DNA of 64,000 bases from Litomosoides sigmodontis (lineage: Eukaryota > Nematoda > Chromadorea > Rhabditida > Onchocercidae). Below are positions 25,725 through 45,659 of the stretch, one piece after another. The position numbers and the translations under genes are program-made. The stretch lies in the NCBI GenBank assembly GCA_963070105.1, contig OY718807.1:8037983-8101982 (forward strand), written 5' to 3'. Within the stretch, counting starts at the first letter, position 1. Every line of letters begins with the position of its first letter. The notes under the pieces are model-generated. The model made no database searches and was not told the DNA's origin. It worked only from the letters and a program-made list of their open reading frames with translations.

Positions 25725-27580
25725 GAAATATCATATGAAAAAATTAGAAAATACGGAGAGGGAGAGAGAGAGAGGGAAAATAAAGAAATCGTATTTGAAG
25801 CATTTCCTCTCTCAATTCTTCCTAATCATTTCATAACTGACATCACTTCTCGATTACTATCATATATTTAAGCAATGATAATTTAATAATTACATTAACT
25901 GTTCTTAATCGTAAATTATTCCAATAATCTGATTAAACAAATGTTAAAAATATTATAGCAAAAGACATATTCATAAGAAAAAAATTACCGTGGAATAATA
26001 ACAGTTGCTTATGTAATACGTGAATTACTCCACCACGTCAAAGAATTACGCCACCGAGCGTGAGTCAAAGGCACGTAAAATGAATATACACCGAAACCTG
26101 GTGGTGAGCTTGAACACCTGGGGAGCAACAACAGTTTGCTGAACTTCTCTAGTAATAAACAATTTTTGACAATTTCGTCGTCTTTCCCATCCATCATTGC
26201 ATGCTATCTCCGAAGTGTTTTTCTCCTACTATCTCTTCAACGTCGTTATTTTTCTTCTCACTCTCAATCACTGATGCAACTTTATATTTTCGCACTCGAA
26301 ATCTATGTTTCACAGCAGCTTTTAATTTTAATTAATTCTTGAACTTTCTTGCACTTTCCCTACGACAGCTAAATGCAATGGCTAACCTGATAGATACACC
26401 CCATCTTTTAACTTTTAAAATTATTGAAAAAAATTTCAGCAAATTATTACAAATAATACAAAGAATGGTAAGAGAGAAACGAGTAACGAGCAGTAGTTTA
26501 CACGAAATGACAGATTTAAATCCTAAAAAGTAAGTTTTCATCGCTAAATTAAATTTCCCAATTTTGACACATAAATTTTTTCTTTCTTCCAAATTATCAA
26601 ACAGCGATGTGGTGGAATTACTGATAACTAATTTACAGCATTTTTAAGAAAAAAAAAACCACTGGCAATACTGATACGGTTTAAGCGGTTGAGTAGTTAT
26701 TGTCATCTGATTGAAAGTGATGAAAATTTCCACAAGACGCCTAATTATCTATTACCAATCATTTTCATCAAGACTATTCAAATCAGTGCCAATAATTTGA
26801 ACGAATTTCTACACGAATAGTTAGTTCAGAGTTAAAAATTATTCGATGGAAAAAAAAATTAACAGAAATAGAACCACTACTCTGCCACCATTACATACAA
26901 CAACAACTGGCTGATGTTCAACCATATGCTTAGGCTTATTTCTCTCTTCCCTATAATTTCAAGCAGAAATTATGGCATTAAACGAATGCTTTCGCCGTAT
27001 GAAAATTGACGAAGGAAAAAAAAGCAAAACTAAAAGTGCTTGCTGATGAAGTGAAAAATGAATTATTGAGACTCATAATGGTGTCCATCATGCATAGCTT
27101 TTCGAACAATTAAAATTTCAATTTTCAGCAAAAAAATTTAAGGTGGAACTGTGTAATTGTGTTGGATTACTTCATTTTTAGGTCATTCTGTGTGGCACTC
27201 AAACCAGTGGTATTTTCTTCACGTCTGAACATTGCAGTGACGTAGGATTCTAAGTCAAACACCAATGACTTAAGCAAGTGAAGGAAAACATGTCATCATG
27301 TGAATTCAAAAATATGCCTGAACGCATCCCTTCATTTCCATGATTTAAGAGATAATATTATCACTGATAAGTAAACATGCTTGACTGTGCCTTCATTGGA
27401 ACCCGAAGTTCGCATTAATGGTTAACTCTAACAGATTTATTGTTTCATTTAACACATTTGCGGTGTAACGAAAAAAAATTTTTTTTTTGGTAAAATTACA
27501 AAACATATTATAGGAAATGAGAAAAGAATGGTGTGATTGATGAGTTCTGAAATCGAAATTAAAAAATGATGATTCATCAA
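25725..27580. other. Intergenic interval
   Basis: About 1.9 kb holding the F-box promoter side and the 3' flank of the unrecognised minus-strand gene. A short GA tract lies at 25757-25776 and a patch of somewhat higher GC at 26030-26130. No coding exon could be supported. Confidence 0.45.
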
Positions 27581-30500
27581 TCACTTATTCCCAGCTCTTT
27601 CACGTGCCTGTCGTTCTTTGCGTAATTCTTTGCGGCTTTTTGGTGGTTCAGTTCGTAGTGGAATTTGTTCAAATTTACGTCGTCGTTTTGAACTTGACGC
27701 TGATTCTTGGCTGCTACTTGTTCGTGGTTCACCTGAATATGACGTTGGGGAGGTTGCAAGAGCGGTTGCCGTTCCCTCTTTATGAATACCAGTACCCGCA
27801 ACAACAGCTGAATAGGTGCATGCCGGTCCAATAGGTGCCGTTGATTCACTACACAGCTGATCCCTGTGTGCCGAACCACTATCTACTCGACCATTACGTG
27901 CCGGACCACCACGTACCGGATCAGTACCTACTAGACCGTTATGTTCTGTCTCACTAGGTACCACATTGCCATGTTCCAGATCACCACATGCTGTGACTAC
28001 CGTACGAAACGAATCCTGAGAGCTTTTTGGTGGCAATACAGATGAAGGCTCAGTTCCAGTTTGCAATGAGGACACTTGATCTGTTATGTTTTTACTTTTT
28101 GAACCGCACTTGGGTCCTTGAACTAAAACTTCAGACCAAAGTCTTCTACCGCTATCACCAGTTTTAGTCAACGTTTTTTCATCCGTTGCACAGGTTACGG
28201 TATTTGCAGTATTGCTCTGATAACCGACTGGGTTATGAGAAAAACCAGATCCTATTGGTGGCTGTTGGGTTGAACACCAGTTTTTATCCACGGATGCCGA
28301 TGTTTCATCACTAACGCTTTTGGTTGTGACTACAGGTGAGCGAGAATCAAACGGTGGAATGATGTATGATCCGAGCGGTGATGGCTCTAAGCTTAACATC
28401 CCTCCCATTGGAGTTGGAGCATTTACAGTTTCTGCACCAGAAACGGTGTAAATAGACGATGATAGCGATTGATTGTTAATTGATGGTGCTGTCAAATCAT
28501 CCTATAATTAAACTTATAACAGCTATCTATCCAATAATTGATTTCACATCATCCTATTTATTTTAATTTTTATTTACCCTTAATTATAAATTAATTTTCT
28601 ACTCTATTCAAGTAATAATTTACCATATATAAATTTATATGCCACAAATTAGCAAATTTTAAATAATCAGAAAATTAAAAAAAGACTGACCAAAAATTGT
28701 GAATAAATTGCATCCATTAAAAAGATTTGCACAAGTGGTCCCAATTCTGGAATTTCTGTCGATTTTCTTATTATTTCACGACGCTGTAAAAATTTTCAAA
28801 AATTAAAAAATATTAATTTCAAACTTAGTACAATACTGCAAAGTGTTTATTATCTTAATAACTAATCTGTCACAATAATTTATTTGTCATCATTTATTAG
28901 GCAATAGCACAAGAAGCTTTTAATAACTTTACTAATCATGTTTTATGTTCTTCCTTTTTCGCTTCTATTATTTTACCCCATGAGTTTTGAATAATTCATA
29001 AAATTTGAACTTTTAAAAGTTAATCAAAATAAGCTGGGAGAAGTAAATAACAAACATTTTCAATCGTATTGCTAGCAATTTTGAAATTAATATTATCCAA
29101 CAACGCTGGTGCAAAATAAATGAATTCAGTATTATTTCGAAGCCAAAATAAGACTGCTTTATAAATTTCCATTACCCACTGCGGCCCTTGTATTACTGGC
29201 GAAGAAATGAGAGCATAGAGCATTTCGAATGACACCTAAAATAAAACATTACATTAAAATGTTAACTCAGACTTCCAACTAATAAGTAAGAAAAGTTAAC
29301 ATTGCTCAATTTTTTTAATATTATGTAGTTATTATTTTCTATGCGCAATTATAAATTTGTTCCAAAAATTTCCATTTTTTCCCATTATGAATTAATTAAA
29401 CACAATTACAAGGAAAATTTTGTTAACAAAAGTTTTACTTTTATAAATTCCGGATTCGTTACAACATCATGGAATTTTGCTGCTACACTATCAACAACCA
29501 TATTGCGATATTGTGAGTGACTAAATGACAAATAAAAGTGATTAAGGAGGAAAAAATTAGCATATTAATCGTTTCAATGCAATATTCTTGTCCCATTCAG
29601 CATTAGCTGCATTGAGACCTTATGTGTAGTTGAAATGTTTTCCTTTCTTAGTATTATGAACCTTAAATTTTTTAATTCTATGATTTGCTGCAAGGAAATA
29701 TTAAATTTTTATAGGAAACAATCTTTTACATTAGGTATCAAAAGAAACGAAAGTAAAATTTTCCAAAAATTAAAGTCATGGATGAAATGTAAACATCACT
29801 TCATATTCGATATAAATCGATTAAAATTTGCAAAACGAAAGTTAATTTAACTAATCAAACTAACATAGGTAGGCAAGCAACAACAGCATATAGCAATGGA
29901 ATTGCGCATGATGTGTTTTCTTGTATACGTAAAGTCATCTCTTCACAAATCAATGACACTAATGAAAACACCTGGAAGCACTTTTTTACGCTAAATTTCT
30001 TGCTTAATATACGTAAACGTAAACATTTTAAACGTTAATGCCTCTTCAAATAATCGCAAAAAACATGATTTGTTAACTACTTCAATTTTAACGGAATTTA
30101 CACATTTCTTTAAGCTATTTATCGTCGAAGCCAACTGATTAACTATCAATCATTGGGGTCAACTGATACTACTTGCTTTTCTTTTATATCCATTATTCTA
30201 CCATTATCTATTACTTCCTTAGTTTTCAAAGATGTCACCTGATTCAGATTGGTTACTGAATTAAGTTGAAGAAACACGAATTATGATTTGTATTCTGGAA
30301 TCTTTTACTCCTCCATCTAAATTTACATAAAACTTACTCGAAGATCGTTGGCTGCTGTTAGAATATTCTCCAATTCAGTTTCCAAAAACTTTATTTGCCC
30401 ATTTTGCATGAAAGCTATCACATTGTAGAGACCGGCATTTGTAATACTCGGAATTCCATTTAGGCGAATTGTAATTTCTTTGCCGGAAGCGATTAATTCT

Positions 30501-31549
30501 CGTGGTATCTAAACATAATGATATTGATAAATATTCGAATTGGCTTCCATGGAAGTTTTTGGAATTGCCAAAATAGATAAAATTCTTACTTTCCTAAAAC
30601 ATTACACTTCAATCTGGAACATTCCACCCTAAACTTAATAAGACTTTTATTTTATCTTAGCATCTTTTTGTCTACAATGCATGAGTTCACTTCTACATGA
30701 ACGCATATGAAATTCAGCAATATCATCATAGAAACTGTTTTTCATGTATTAAAGACATCTCTTGGAAGCTTATAACTTTATAAGTTAGGAGAACAATGGA
30801 AATAAAGCTGATCAAATCCGTTAAAAGATACCAATTTTTATCAAATAAATATAAATTAACTCAAATGTTTTTTCATTTCATGCCAAACCTGTCCTGAAAT
30901 AAGCTTGCGCAATACTTCGGAAAATACAACAAGTAAGCTTGCCGGCGCACAACATGAATATCCATTTTCAAGCAAAATTCTTGCTTGATTTTTTAAACCA
31001 ACACTTGCGGACCAATTCAAATATGCGCCAGCTTCGAATCTATCATACTGAAGTTCATCCTTAAATGAATGAAAAACATTTGCATAACATCTGCACTCTA
31101 TCATTCACATTCTAAAATTTTGCACAAAAAAACAATCTCAAAAATTTTGAAATTTACCAAATTTTGTCAAAAATTTTCCTAAATTTCTTATAACGCATAA
31201 CAGCAAACTGTACATTTATAATGCTAACAAACAAAAAAAAAAAGAAAAAAAAAGCAAAAACAAATATTTAAAGACACGTTAAGCATAAGTTTTGTTTTTT
31301 GAGAAAACACATTTCCCAATGCGTTTCTCTGCCTTCTTCACCTCTCCTCTTCCATTGTTATCCTTCCGCTCCCTCGCTCTCCTCTATTATTAAATGTAAC
31401 TCAACTCTAATCATTAGGAAATATGAAAATTGCAACAAAACCTGCAAATAATGCTTTCGAATTTCCCCCGGTACAACCCATACAACATCTAGCATTAATT
31501 GCTGCCGTGATTCGGCCTGCTCCAGAGCACCACCACCACCGCTCCACAT
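27581..31549 (-). CDS. Unrecognised helical protein with serine-rich, basic C-terminus (8 exons)
   Basis: I do not recognise the family. Exons: 31549-31442, 31059-30889, 30508-30338, 29971-29865, 29520-29439, 29235-29056, 28783-28691, 28501-27581; every junction except one is phase 0 and the whole reads 610 aa. The first half (about 1-300) is made of amphipathic helices with ARM/HEAT-like spacing, for example PASLLVVFSEVLRKLISG and GLYNVIAFMQNGQIKFLE. The last exon (306 codons) is low-complexity, Ser/Thr/Gly/Pro-rich, and ends in a lysine/arginine cluster (SSSKRRRKFEQIPLR ... RKELRKERQARERAGNK) that looks like a nuclear or RNA-binding tail. The proposed start MWSGGGGALEQAES follows directly on an acceptor (CTGCTAG), so either it is trans-spliced with no 5' UTR or further 5' exons exist upstream. 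Confidence 0.72.
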
Positions 31550-34500
31550 CTAGCAGGAACGTAGAAATGATTTAATTGAAAGAAGTGAAACTAAATAAAT
31601 ACTGAATTGCTTAAGTTCGAAATTTGCATATAAATGACATAACATTTCACACTCATTGCTACCTCCAGTCTTTCTCCTTTTTCCTTTTTTTTTTCTTTTT
31701 GCTCTTTTTTTTCCGAATCAATCAATAATCCATGCTTCTAACACTATCGTGCAACTCATTGAAAATTATTCTCAACAATAAGTAATTAATTGACTTCACA
31801 ATGCAAAGCAACAATTACTCCTTGTAAGCAAGAGCAAAAATAATTCCATTAGGGAGTGTCGCTTTTTTTTCAGTTAAATAGTTAAAATTTTTCAAGTATT
31901 TTTAACAACACAAACTACTAAGTATAAACACTCTCATAATTCACTACTGTTTAGAATTGTCTTTGTACGGTTTGAGTTTACCGGTGAAAAAAAAAGGAAA
32001 AAAACAGTTCGTTTCTCACTTTTATCATTTTCCATTTTTCATCCTTTTTTTTCCTCTTTCACTCTCTTTTTCTAATTGTTTGCCTTTGTGATAAATAACA
32101 AACAATGCAACTTTGAAACATTAAAAGAAATTAAATTTTTTTCCGCTGAACAAAAGAGTAGAGTTTGAGATATTGGAGGAAGCAAATTCGAAGTGAATAC
32201 CAAATTGTAAATAATTAATAATTCTAAATGACTTAAAAAAAATTAGAAACATTTATTAATCGCTAAAACTTACTCATTCAATTTTTTATACTTTTAATGA
32301 ATGAAGATTGTGCTAACTAATATAATAGTTGTTAATGATAAAATTTCCAAAAATTACCAATTTTCCTATAACTTTATTAACAGCAATTTTTGAACGCTTT
32401 CATTGCTTCACGAAATTTGATAAATATTTAGAATAATCATCGTACCTTACTAATTAATGACTTTTACTAGTAATTCGCCGCACTTAGCTATGATCATCAA
32501 TAAAATGACAAGCTACGGGAAAATTTAACGACCGGCTTATCGCCTACAGTCGTTGTACAGTTCTGGGGTGGTATTGGTAAAAAGTAATTTTTCATTTTTT
32601 GAAAATCACGCAAAAAGCGGAAGAGAAAGAGGAAAATAAAGAGAGCGGAGAGAAAAAGTGGAAAAATGCTAAAAAAGATTGGAAAAGATGCAGAAAAAAG
32701 ATAAGCTACAAAAAAGAAATGTAGCGATTGTAGCAAATCTAATGTTGCTAGTTCAACACTTCCAATTTTAAACGATAGCTTTCCGTTCGTTTTTTGTTTT
32801 TGAAAAATTTTGAATTATTTGAGACAGAAAATGCAATTAGGAATATTTTACAGATTTGAATTCGTAAAAATATTTCACGTTTGAAATTTTAGAAAAGAAG
32901 CAAAAAACTTTTATAACTGTGTAGAAGATCGAAGAGGCAAACTTGAGAAAAGCTCGCAAAACTTGTACATCAAGATTTAGCATGAATTTAAATCGGAAAT
33001 TAAAAACTGAAATACTGCTATTTCTGTTGTTTATAATGCGAAAATTCTGCACTTTCTTTTGCGTACCACTAAAAATGAAGCAATAATTCTCATATCGAAT
33101 ATTTCCAGATAAATCTATGCCATAAAATCGATTATCAGTATAATTTTTTTGGATTTCTAGAGAATTAAATTGAATTAAAATTGAGGCAAAAATATTTTAT
33201 TAAAATTGCAAGGAAGAAATGAGGTGGAAAATTAAGAAACGATTTCATGAATTTTCTAGAATTTTTGTTGAATGGATCTCAAAATTACACATTTAATTAA
33301 CTTTTGACAGTGTTAAAGGTGTGGAAAGGTATAAACAGCAAAAGGTTAGCATGTAAACAAATTTATTTAAAAAAGAGAACCATAAATGAGTTGTGATTGT
33401 AGTAAAGTATCAAAAGTCTGACATTTAGACACTATTTTTTTAGGAATTGTTAATTTGCATAAATCTATTTAACAAATAATTTACACAAATTATTTTTGAA
33501 AAAAAAGTAAAAAAAAGAATTTATTGTAAGTGCAATTATAATAAATGATAAAATTTGTACAGTTACTTCACGAAATAGTTGTTAGAATATATCTACAGGG
33601 AAAAAAAACAATTATTTCTTCTTTTAAGAAATAAACTTTTTTTTTATTAAATTAAATTAACGAATAAAATGTGCAAAAGAACTCACCGCAATATGGTGGC
33701 AATGATTTGCTAACAAATAATTAGTGTGTCGGATCATTTGCTTTCTTCAATGTTGCCGCAGCAATGAGCATAATTTATGCAAATTAGTGGATTGTTTCAG
33801 TAAGTAATCAATAATGATAATTATTGCAGGAATAGTGAAACTTTTCCATATTTTGAAAGAAAATTGTGGAAGGACGAATTGTTGCGCAACATTTTTCGGT
33901 AACAAAGAAGCAAAAATGTAGTGAAACAGAGCAATTAATTATAAAGAAATTGGGATAAACGATGAAAAATATTATTCACGAAAGAAAAAATTTTAAGTAA
34001 TCAAATATGTGTTATGTCTGAGTATTTTTATTTCTCTTGTAAGTATCACATAAAGTTTAGCCAATTTCTTTTTTGAGTTTTTAGGGAAAATATTTGTTTT
34101 TATAGTAAAATTTAAAATTAACAATTTTTTTAATGCTTTTGTATTAGTTTGCGTAAGTTCACCTACGTTACTACATTGACAAAAATGTCCTCATATTTGT
34201 GTAACACTAAAATTTATTAACGATAAAATTTATGCAATTTTAAAATTTACAAATTTCCACATGTTATAAACTGGCTAATTTTAATTTGACATTTCATTTA
34301 ATTATTTTTGAAGTAAATACGTCTAAAATTGCAAAATTATTTTTTAAAGAGACTGAAGTGCTGAATGAGTTTTTGAGAAACACTAATAGAAGTCATCTAA
34401 GTATATTTTATTGGATCGAATAAATTATTGAGCGGTATAAAACTGTGTGAGGAAAGCTAATTAATTTGCTGACTATAATTGCATCACTATTTCACATAAG

Positions 34501-36830
34501 TGAAGGTATACGTTTGCTTTGATAAGTACACGTATGTATACGCATTAAATTTAATTTCACAAATATATATTTGATTAAAAATATTCTCATATTCAAATAT
34601 TTTTAATTTTTCTTTGAAGTAATTTTTCAGTTGAATGCAAATAAGAATTGTATTATAGGAATTGCTGTAAAAAAGATTATTTCCTACTTCGCCTAAATGC
34701 CGGCATTTTTTCTATGGTAAAATATAATGCAGCCAATAATTGCGTAGTCATTCAAATGTTAATATTTTTGATAAAATCTCTGGAAATTTTAGACTTGGCT
34801 GTTTAAGATTTCCAGATTTCTAGTGGCCTTTTGCATCAAAGAAACTGTTTGAGAAAAAAAATTAAAATAATTGATTTTTTAATCTAAAATTTTGAATTTT
34901 CCTACATGATTCCTGATATGTTGGATTTCCATTTGAGTTACTAGGTGCTTTCAATGTACATTATTGAAAGCTAACTGGAAGTTAAAAATAATTAAAATTC
35001 ATTTTAACCAAATTTTACTGATTGATAAGAGAATGATAGCAATGCATGCTATTCAGTTAATTTTAACTTTTCGCATTTAAATGTATGATAATGTGACTGA
35101 TTTGATTTTCCTCGTTACTTTGTTACAGAATTCAAAACAAGCAACGAGCATGGAAATGCTTCTTTGAGTTCAATTTCATTCAAATCAAAAGAACTGGGAA
35201 AAACAGACTTTTCTTTTTCTTTTATGTGAGTTTCATTTCACACTTAATAATTTTAATAAGACTAATCAATTATTTAATTTTAGATCAGTTATTTGTAATG
35301 TTCAAGTAAAAGCAAATTTTTTACATTTCATTGTTTGTTTTCCTAAACATTAAATGGGAAAAAGTGTCGCAAAAAAAGAGTTGTGTTCAAAATTAAAAAA
35401 AAGTACTTGCCAATTAAATAAGAAATTGAAATAGAATTTACCAATAAAATTTTTTTGGCCTAAACGTTGAAGCATTATACATTTGAATTTTTTAGTTCTT
35501 TTTTTCATAATCCAACAAATTCAAAAGTTACTGGTACTTTTACTATCAGCCAACGATCTCTTAATAAGCATAAAACAGTGGAGATGAGATTATTCCATAA
35601 TGTTACCTGAACTTGTTGAATTGTAGAACATACGTGAAAATAGTGCAGCGAACTAATTCATTACTTAAAATATTCGTAAGTTACAGCTTGCGAGAAAAAA
35701 TTAATTTGTTGAATAGTTTAAGAAAGAGTTAAATTTGGTTAAATAGTTAAAATAAAAAAGTATTCGTTCTAGTTTTAAATTAATAATTTTCTTATTTTAA
35801 TATAAATGATAATGTAGCTGGAATTGAGCTGAAATTTCTTCAAATATTGAAATATGACAAAATTTGTGATCGCCTACGATTAGTTTGTCGCGTATTAGGC
35901 TATCCAGTGTCTTACGTTACCTTGCACTACCGTAGTGCAAAGAATCGTATTGGATGCACCGTCTCATCCTGTTTGATGATATTAAATAAAAACAATTTTT
36001 CTACCGATGTATAAGAATTTCTTTTATCAAATCATACAGTAATTTTCAATTGCTGCTTTTCAAATATTTGTCAAATTCAACTGTAAAGTTGTTCTATCGT
36101 TTTGTCAAATTTACTTTTATGAAAAACCTAAAACGACAAACAATTCATACATTTTGAAAAAATTTATACAATTAACAATTTATCAAATCATCATGCTATG
36201 ATAGAAGAATGAATGATATAGAATTTCTAAATTAAATATTCATTAATTTGATAACGTTATTGTGAGAAAATTTTTTAAATAAAAAAAAATTAGCATAAAA
36301 AATACAGATTTTTGTAAAACTACGTCTTTCAACATATGCAACTTTCATTGTTATTTGTTATTATTTGTTTATTAGTAAAGCTTACATTCAATGAATGATA
36401 AGTAGGTCTATGCCGTACGGTATTCTCGAACTCATAATGTACTGTAAGACCGCGGATAACCCCGGAGGAGCAGTTCAAAAAAGCCAATCCGCGTAACGTA
36501 CGGAATCCATTACGTGAGGGATCCCTTAAAAAGTATCATATAAAAGTGGCAGAATATTGTGCACCGGAAAATATTACTGTGAAAGTTTTTTGTTTCGTTA
36601 CTGTAAAATGGATACCAAACATGTGCAATTCATTGCAGCAATAGTATTACGGAGTTAAAATTGATAATATCACACAGTTGAAAGTGACATTTTGGAAGAC
36701 TTAAAGTATTTCGAGAGATATATAATTTCAAATTTGCATAAATTTAATTTGCTATACAAACTATCAGTTTCTTAAGATGTATATATAAGGGGCAAAAGTT
36801 TTTACAACTTTCATTTCTCTTTTCCTAACA
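31550..36830. other. Long intergenic interval
   Basis: About 5.3 kb between two divergently transcribed genes, very AT-rich with poly-A/T runs. I find no exon chain, tRNA or transposon. Two islands are less AT-rich: 35870-35975 (contains the 7-bp inverted repeat TGCACTA/TAGTGCA) and 36405-36530 (several cgtacg/acgtacg-like palindromes). The second lies about 300 bp upstream of the KLHL10 transcript start and could be its promoter. Confidence 0.45.
36405..36530 (+). promoter_or_regulatory. GC-richer, palindrome-containing island upstream of klhl10
   Basis: A segment with clearly higher GC than its surroundings, containing CCGTACGG, AACGTACGG, CCGCGG and CATTACGTGA motifs and no open frame. 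Its position about 300 bp ahead of the KLHL10-like gene makes a promoter or enhancer the simplest reading. No named factor site is claimed. Confidence 0.3.
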
Positions 36831-36854
36831 GCTCCAATCGTTGCACTCTACCGT

Positions 36855-42622
<5,768 letters not shown>

Positions 42623-43382
42623 ATGAAAACACAAAATTAACAATTAGCAATTGCCTGTAACTAAAATTTTAAATTGAAAAACAAATCGATTCTTTATGCA
42701 GTAATAATTTTGATAACAATAGCGAGCATTTTCTGAATCAATGCACAGGCAGTATCGATTAATTACTCTAACTGAAAAGTAATTAACAATTTGAAATTTC
42801 TCAAAATTGTGATACGTTTAGACAAATTAAATAACTTTTATGCTAGCTTTAGCAGACTATCTTTTTGCGTTGTCAGATGACAAGAACAAAATTTCAAGTT
42901 CATTTCGAAAACTCTGATAAATTTCGTATTGTATAATTGAAAATAGCGCATGAGAGGAGGGAATTTATCAGTTGTCCTGAAGGACAAAGACTTTCTGTGA
43001 AAAATAAATTAAAAAAAAAAAAGAGATGGAAGGAAAACGAAAAAATACGACATGTCCAATACATGGAAACCAAATAGTTATCGAATTGAAACTTTTCAAA
43101 AGTCCCGCTTTTGATGTTTAACTAAAATTGATATTTTTCAAACGATAAAAGAAATCAACAAGGAAATTTTGTTTTCCAAAAAAAATTAAAACAAATAATA
43201 TAATATTACTTTCATATTCACATTGCTATTTTAATTTGTTTATTGAAGCGTACCAGCTAAGCTACAATCAATTCTCTTTCTCACTTTGCAAACAATTAGT
43301 CTACTTTATGCCTGAAAAAAAAGGCTTAAAATTTATTAATCTCTGATTTAATTTTCCATTATGTTAAAAAAAAATTAATTCC

Positions 43383-43413
<31 letters not shown>

Positions 43414-43417
43414 CCTC
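43383..43417. repeat. (CT)n microsatellite
   Basis: About 17 CT units with CCCT interruptions. Confidence 0.92.
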
Positions 43418-44007
43418 TAATCTTGTGAAAGAAATACGTTGAAAATTAACATTTTCAACTAAATCATTGCATTTAGGGAAATTTATTTTCTTAAATGAAC
43501 TAATAAATTATTACTGCTAAAAAAATTTTATTCAAAAATTTAGCAACTCAGTTGACCAATTAGAAGACATATTAGCACCGAATTGCTTTACAATATTTTG
43601 CAGCCAAGTCGTCTAAAGCTTTTTTTTTTCTTGAAATTTGTTTGCAATGAGAAAAGAGCAAAAGCAAAAAAAAAAAAAAAAAGGGAACGACAAAGCAGTG
43701 GAGGAAGAGGCTGAATGCAAAGGGAAATAACTTCATAGTGTTTTTTTTTTTTAATTTTTTAAAGGTGAAAGAAAGCGTGATGAAATGAAAGGGATAATTA
43801 GCAGCTGTTGAAGGGAAGCTTCAAATTAGCCTCCCTAACTTCACCACTTATCAATCACTTATTTTATCATATTTTTGTCATTTCGCTTGCAGCAGCAGAC
43901 AACCTTTGATAATAATTCTAACTGTAACCATTTGCGCCCAATCCCTGATCGTTCAGCATTCTCCACTTGTAATTAATTATGCATATTCGATTGCGAAAAT
44001 AATGATA

Positions 44008-44300
44008 TGCTACCGTTTTATCATTATCGTGATTATTATTAGTACTTATGATTATTATTTTATCGCTATCATTGTCGTTGCGCTCATTATCAGTACTATC
44101 ACTATCATTATCACTACTGCTATAATCATTATCACTTTCACTATCATGATTTTTATTGTTATCATTGTTACAATGCTCTTCTGATATTACAGTAGCAGTA
44201 AGTACAGCTTTTAGGTTAGCAGACGTTAGTATTAGCACTATCTTATCATTATCATCGTCATTATTGTCATCGCTATCATCATTATCACTATCATTATTGA
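44008..44300. repeat. Degenerate ATC/ATT triplet array
   Basis: Repeated TCATTATCATTATCACTATC-type motifs over nearly 300 bases, diverged by single-base changes but keeping triplet spacing, so frames on both strands stay open (Ile/Val-rich on plus, Asp/Asn-rich on minus). Confidence 0.85.
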
Positions 44301-44996
44301 TTTGTATAATTGTTGCACATTGTTCAGAATAATTTATTCAATCAAAAATCATAGTCCATCTTATCATTATCACCGGCACTTTCGCATACAGCTACAACAG
44401 ATGCTATTATTGCTTATCACTAGCAAATTATCATTATTTTTGAAATGTTTTCATAATTGAGAAAAGCAAATTTGCATTTGAACTAAAACAATGCTACGCA
44501 TGTTTCAATTTCTATCTTTATATTCTTATGACACTAATTATTTTAATTTAAAAATGTTAAATTCTAAATTTTTGCTCTAAATTATTTAGGCAAAAAATGT
44601 TGGTAATGATTGCGCACAAATCTATTTCATTTAACAAGTGTAATTGTTACTCAGTAAACTTTCAAAAATTAATTTTTTGCTCCCTCGAAATGCTAGCATA
44701 AATAACGGTTGCATGTAAATGCTTAAAAAATGTTGTAATAAAAATCAAAAAAAAAATTAAACGCTTTTTTCTTTCAACATTGACAATTTGCATTGCTTCA
44801 TGCAGTCCATGCATGTTCCCGATGGTTGAGAGGAAATTTAAATAATTTAAATAGCGAAATGACATATTGCATGACTTCACACTCTGACCTTTTCCCTCAG
44901 CCAATGAACAAACCCATCCGATCAACCGATCAACGGAAGTACTTTTGCAAAAAGCAGAAGCGTTGTAAGGCGTTCGAACTAACAACTAGCACTTGC

Positions 44997-45116
<120 letters not shown>

Positions 45117-45659
45117 TTATTTTTGTTCATTAAAAGCTAAGGCTGTATTTTTTTTCCTTTTTTTTTAAGTCCATCATCATCACGGAATTCATTTCAGGTC
45201 TCTTTCATACCCGTTTATTTTCATTTCCCTTTTTTTAAATAATAATTCAAAATTGGCAAACAATTATTTATGGCAGGAAAAATTAGCATTTAAATTAAAT
45301 CGAATATCATCAATTAAACAATCAGTTACAAGGAAAAACTGATGATATGTTAAAAGTTTGAAATTGCGTTTGGTATTCTTTATGTTCAAATCTTAAATTG
45401 TTATAACAAAATTAATGAAATTAATAGGAAGCAACATAAGCAAGGAGAATGAGTGACGGAAAAGAAACATTCTAATGGCAACACTTGCAAATAATTTGTT
45501 TATTCATTTCATTTTGTTTATTTGTTTACTTTTGTTTGCTCACTTCTTACGTCGCTTATTTTCAAGTAACCACAAGACGTTCCCGCAAGTATAAATGAAT
45601 TTCTCCTCATTTCACTTTGTTTTCTATTTTCAATTTTCTAAATTTAAGTGTAAAAAAAA

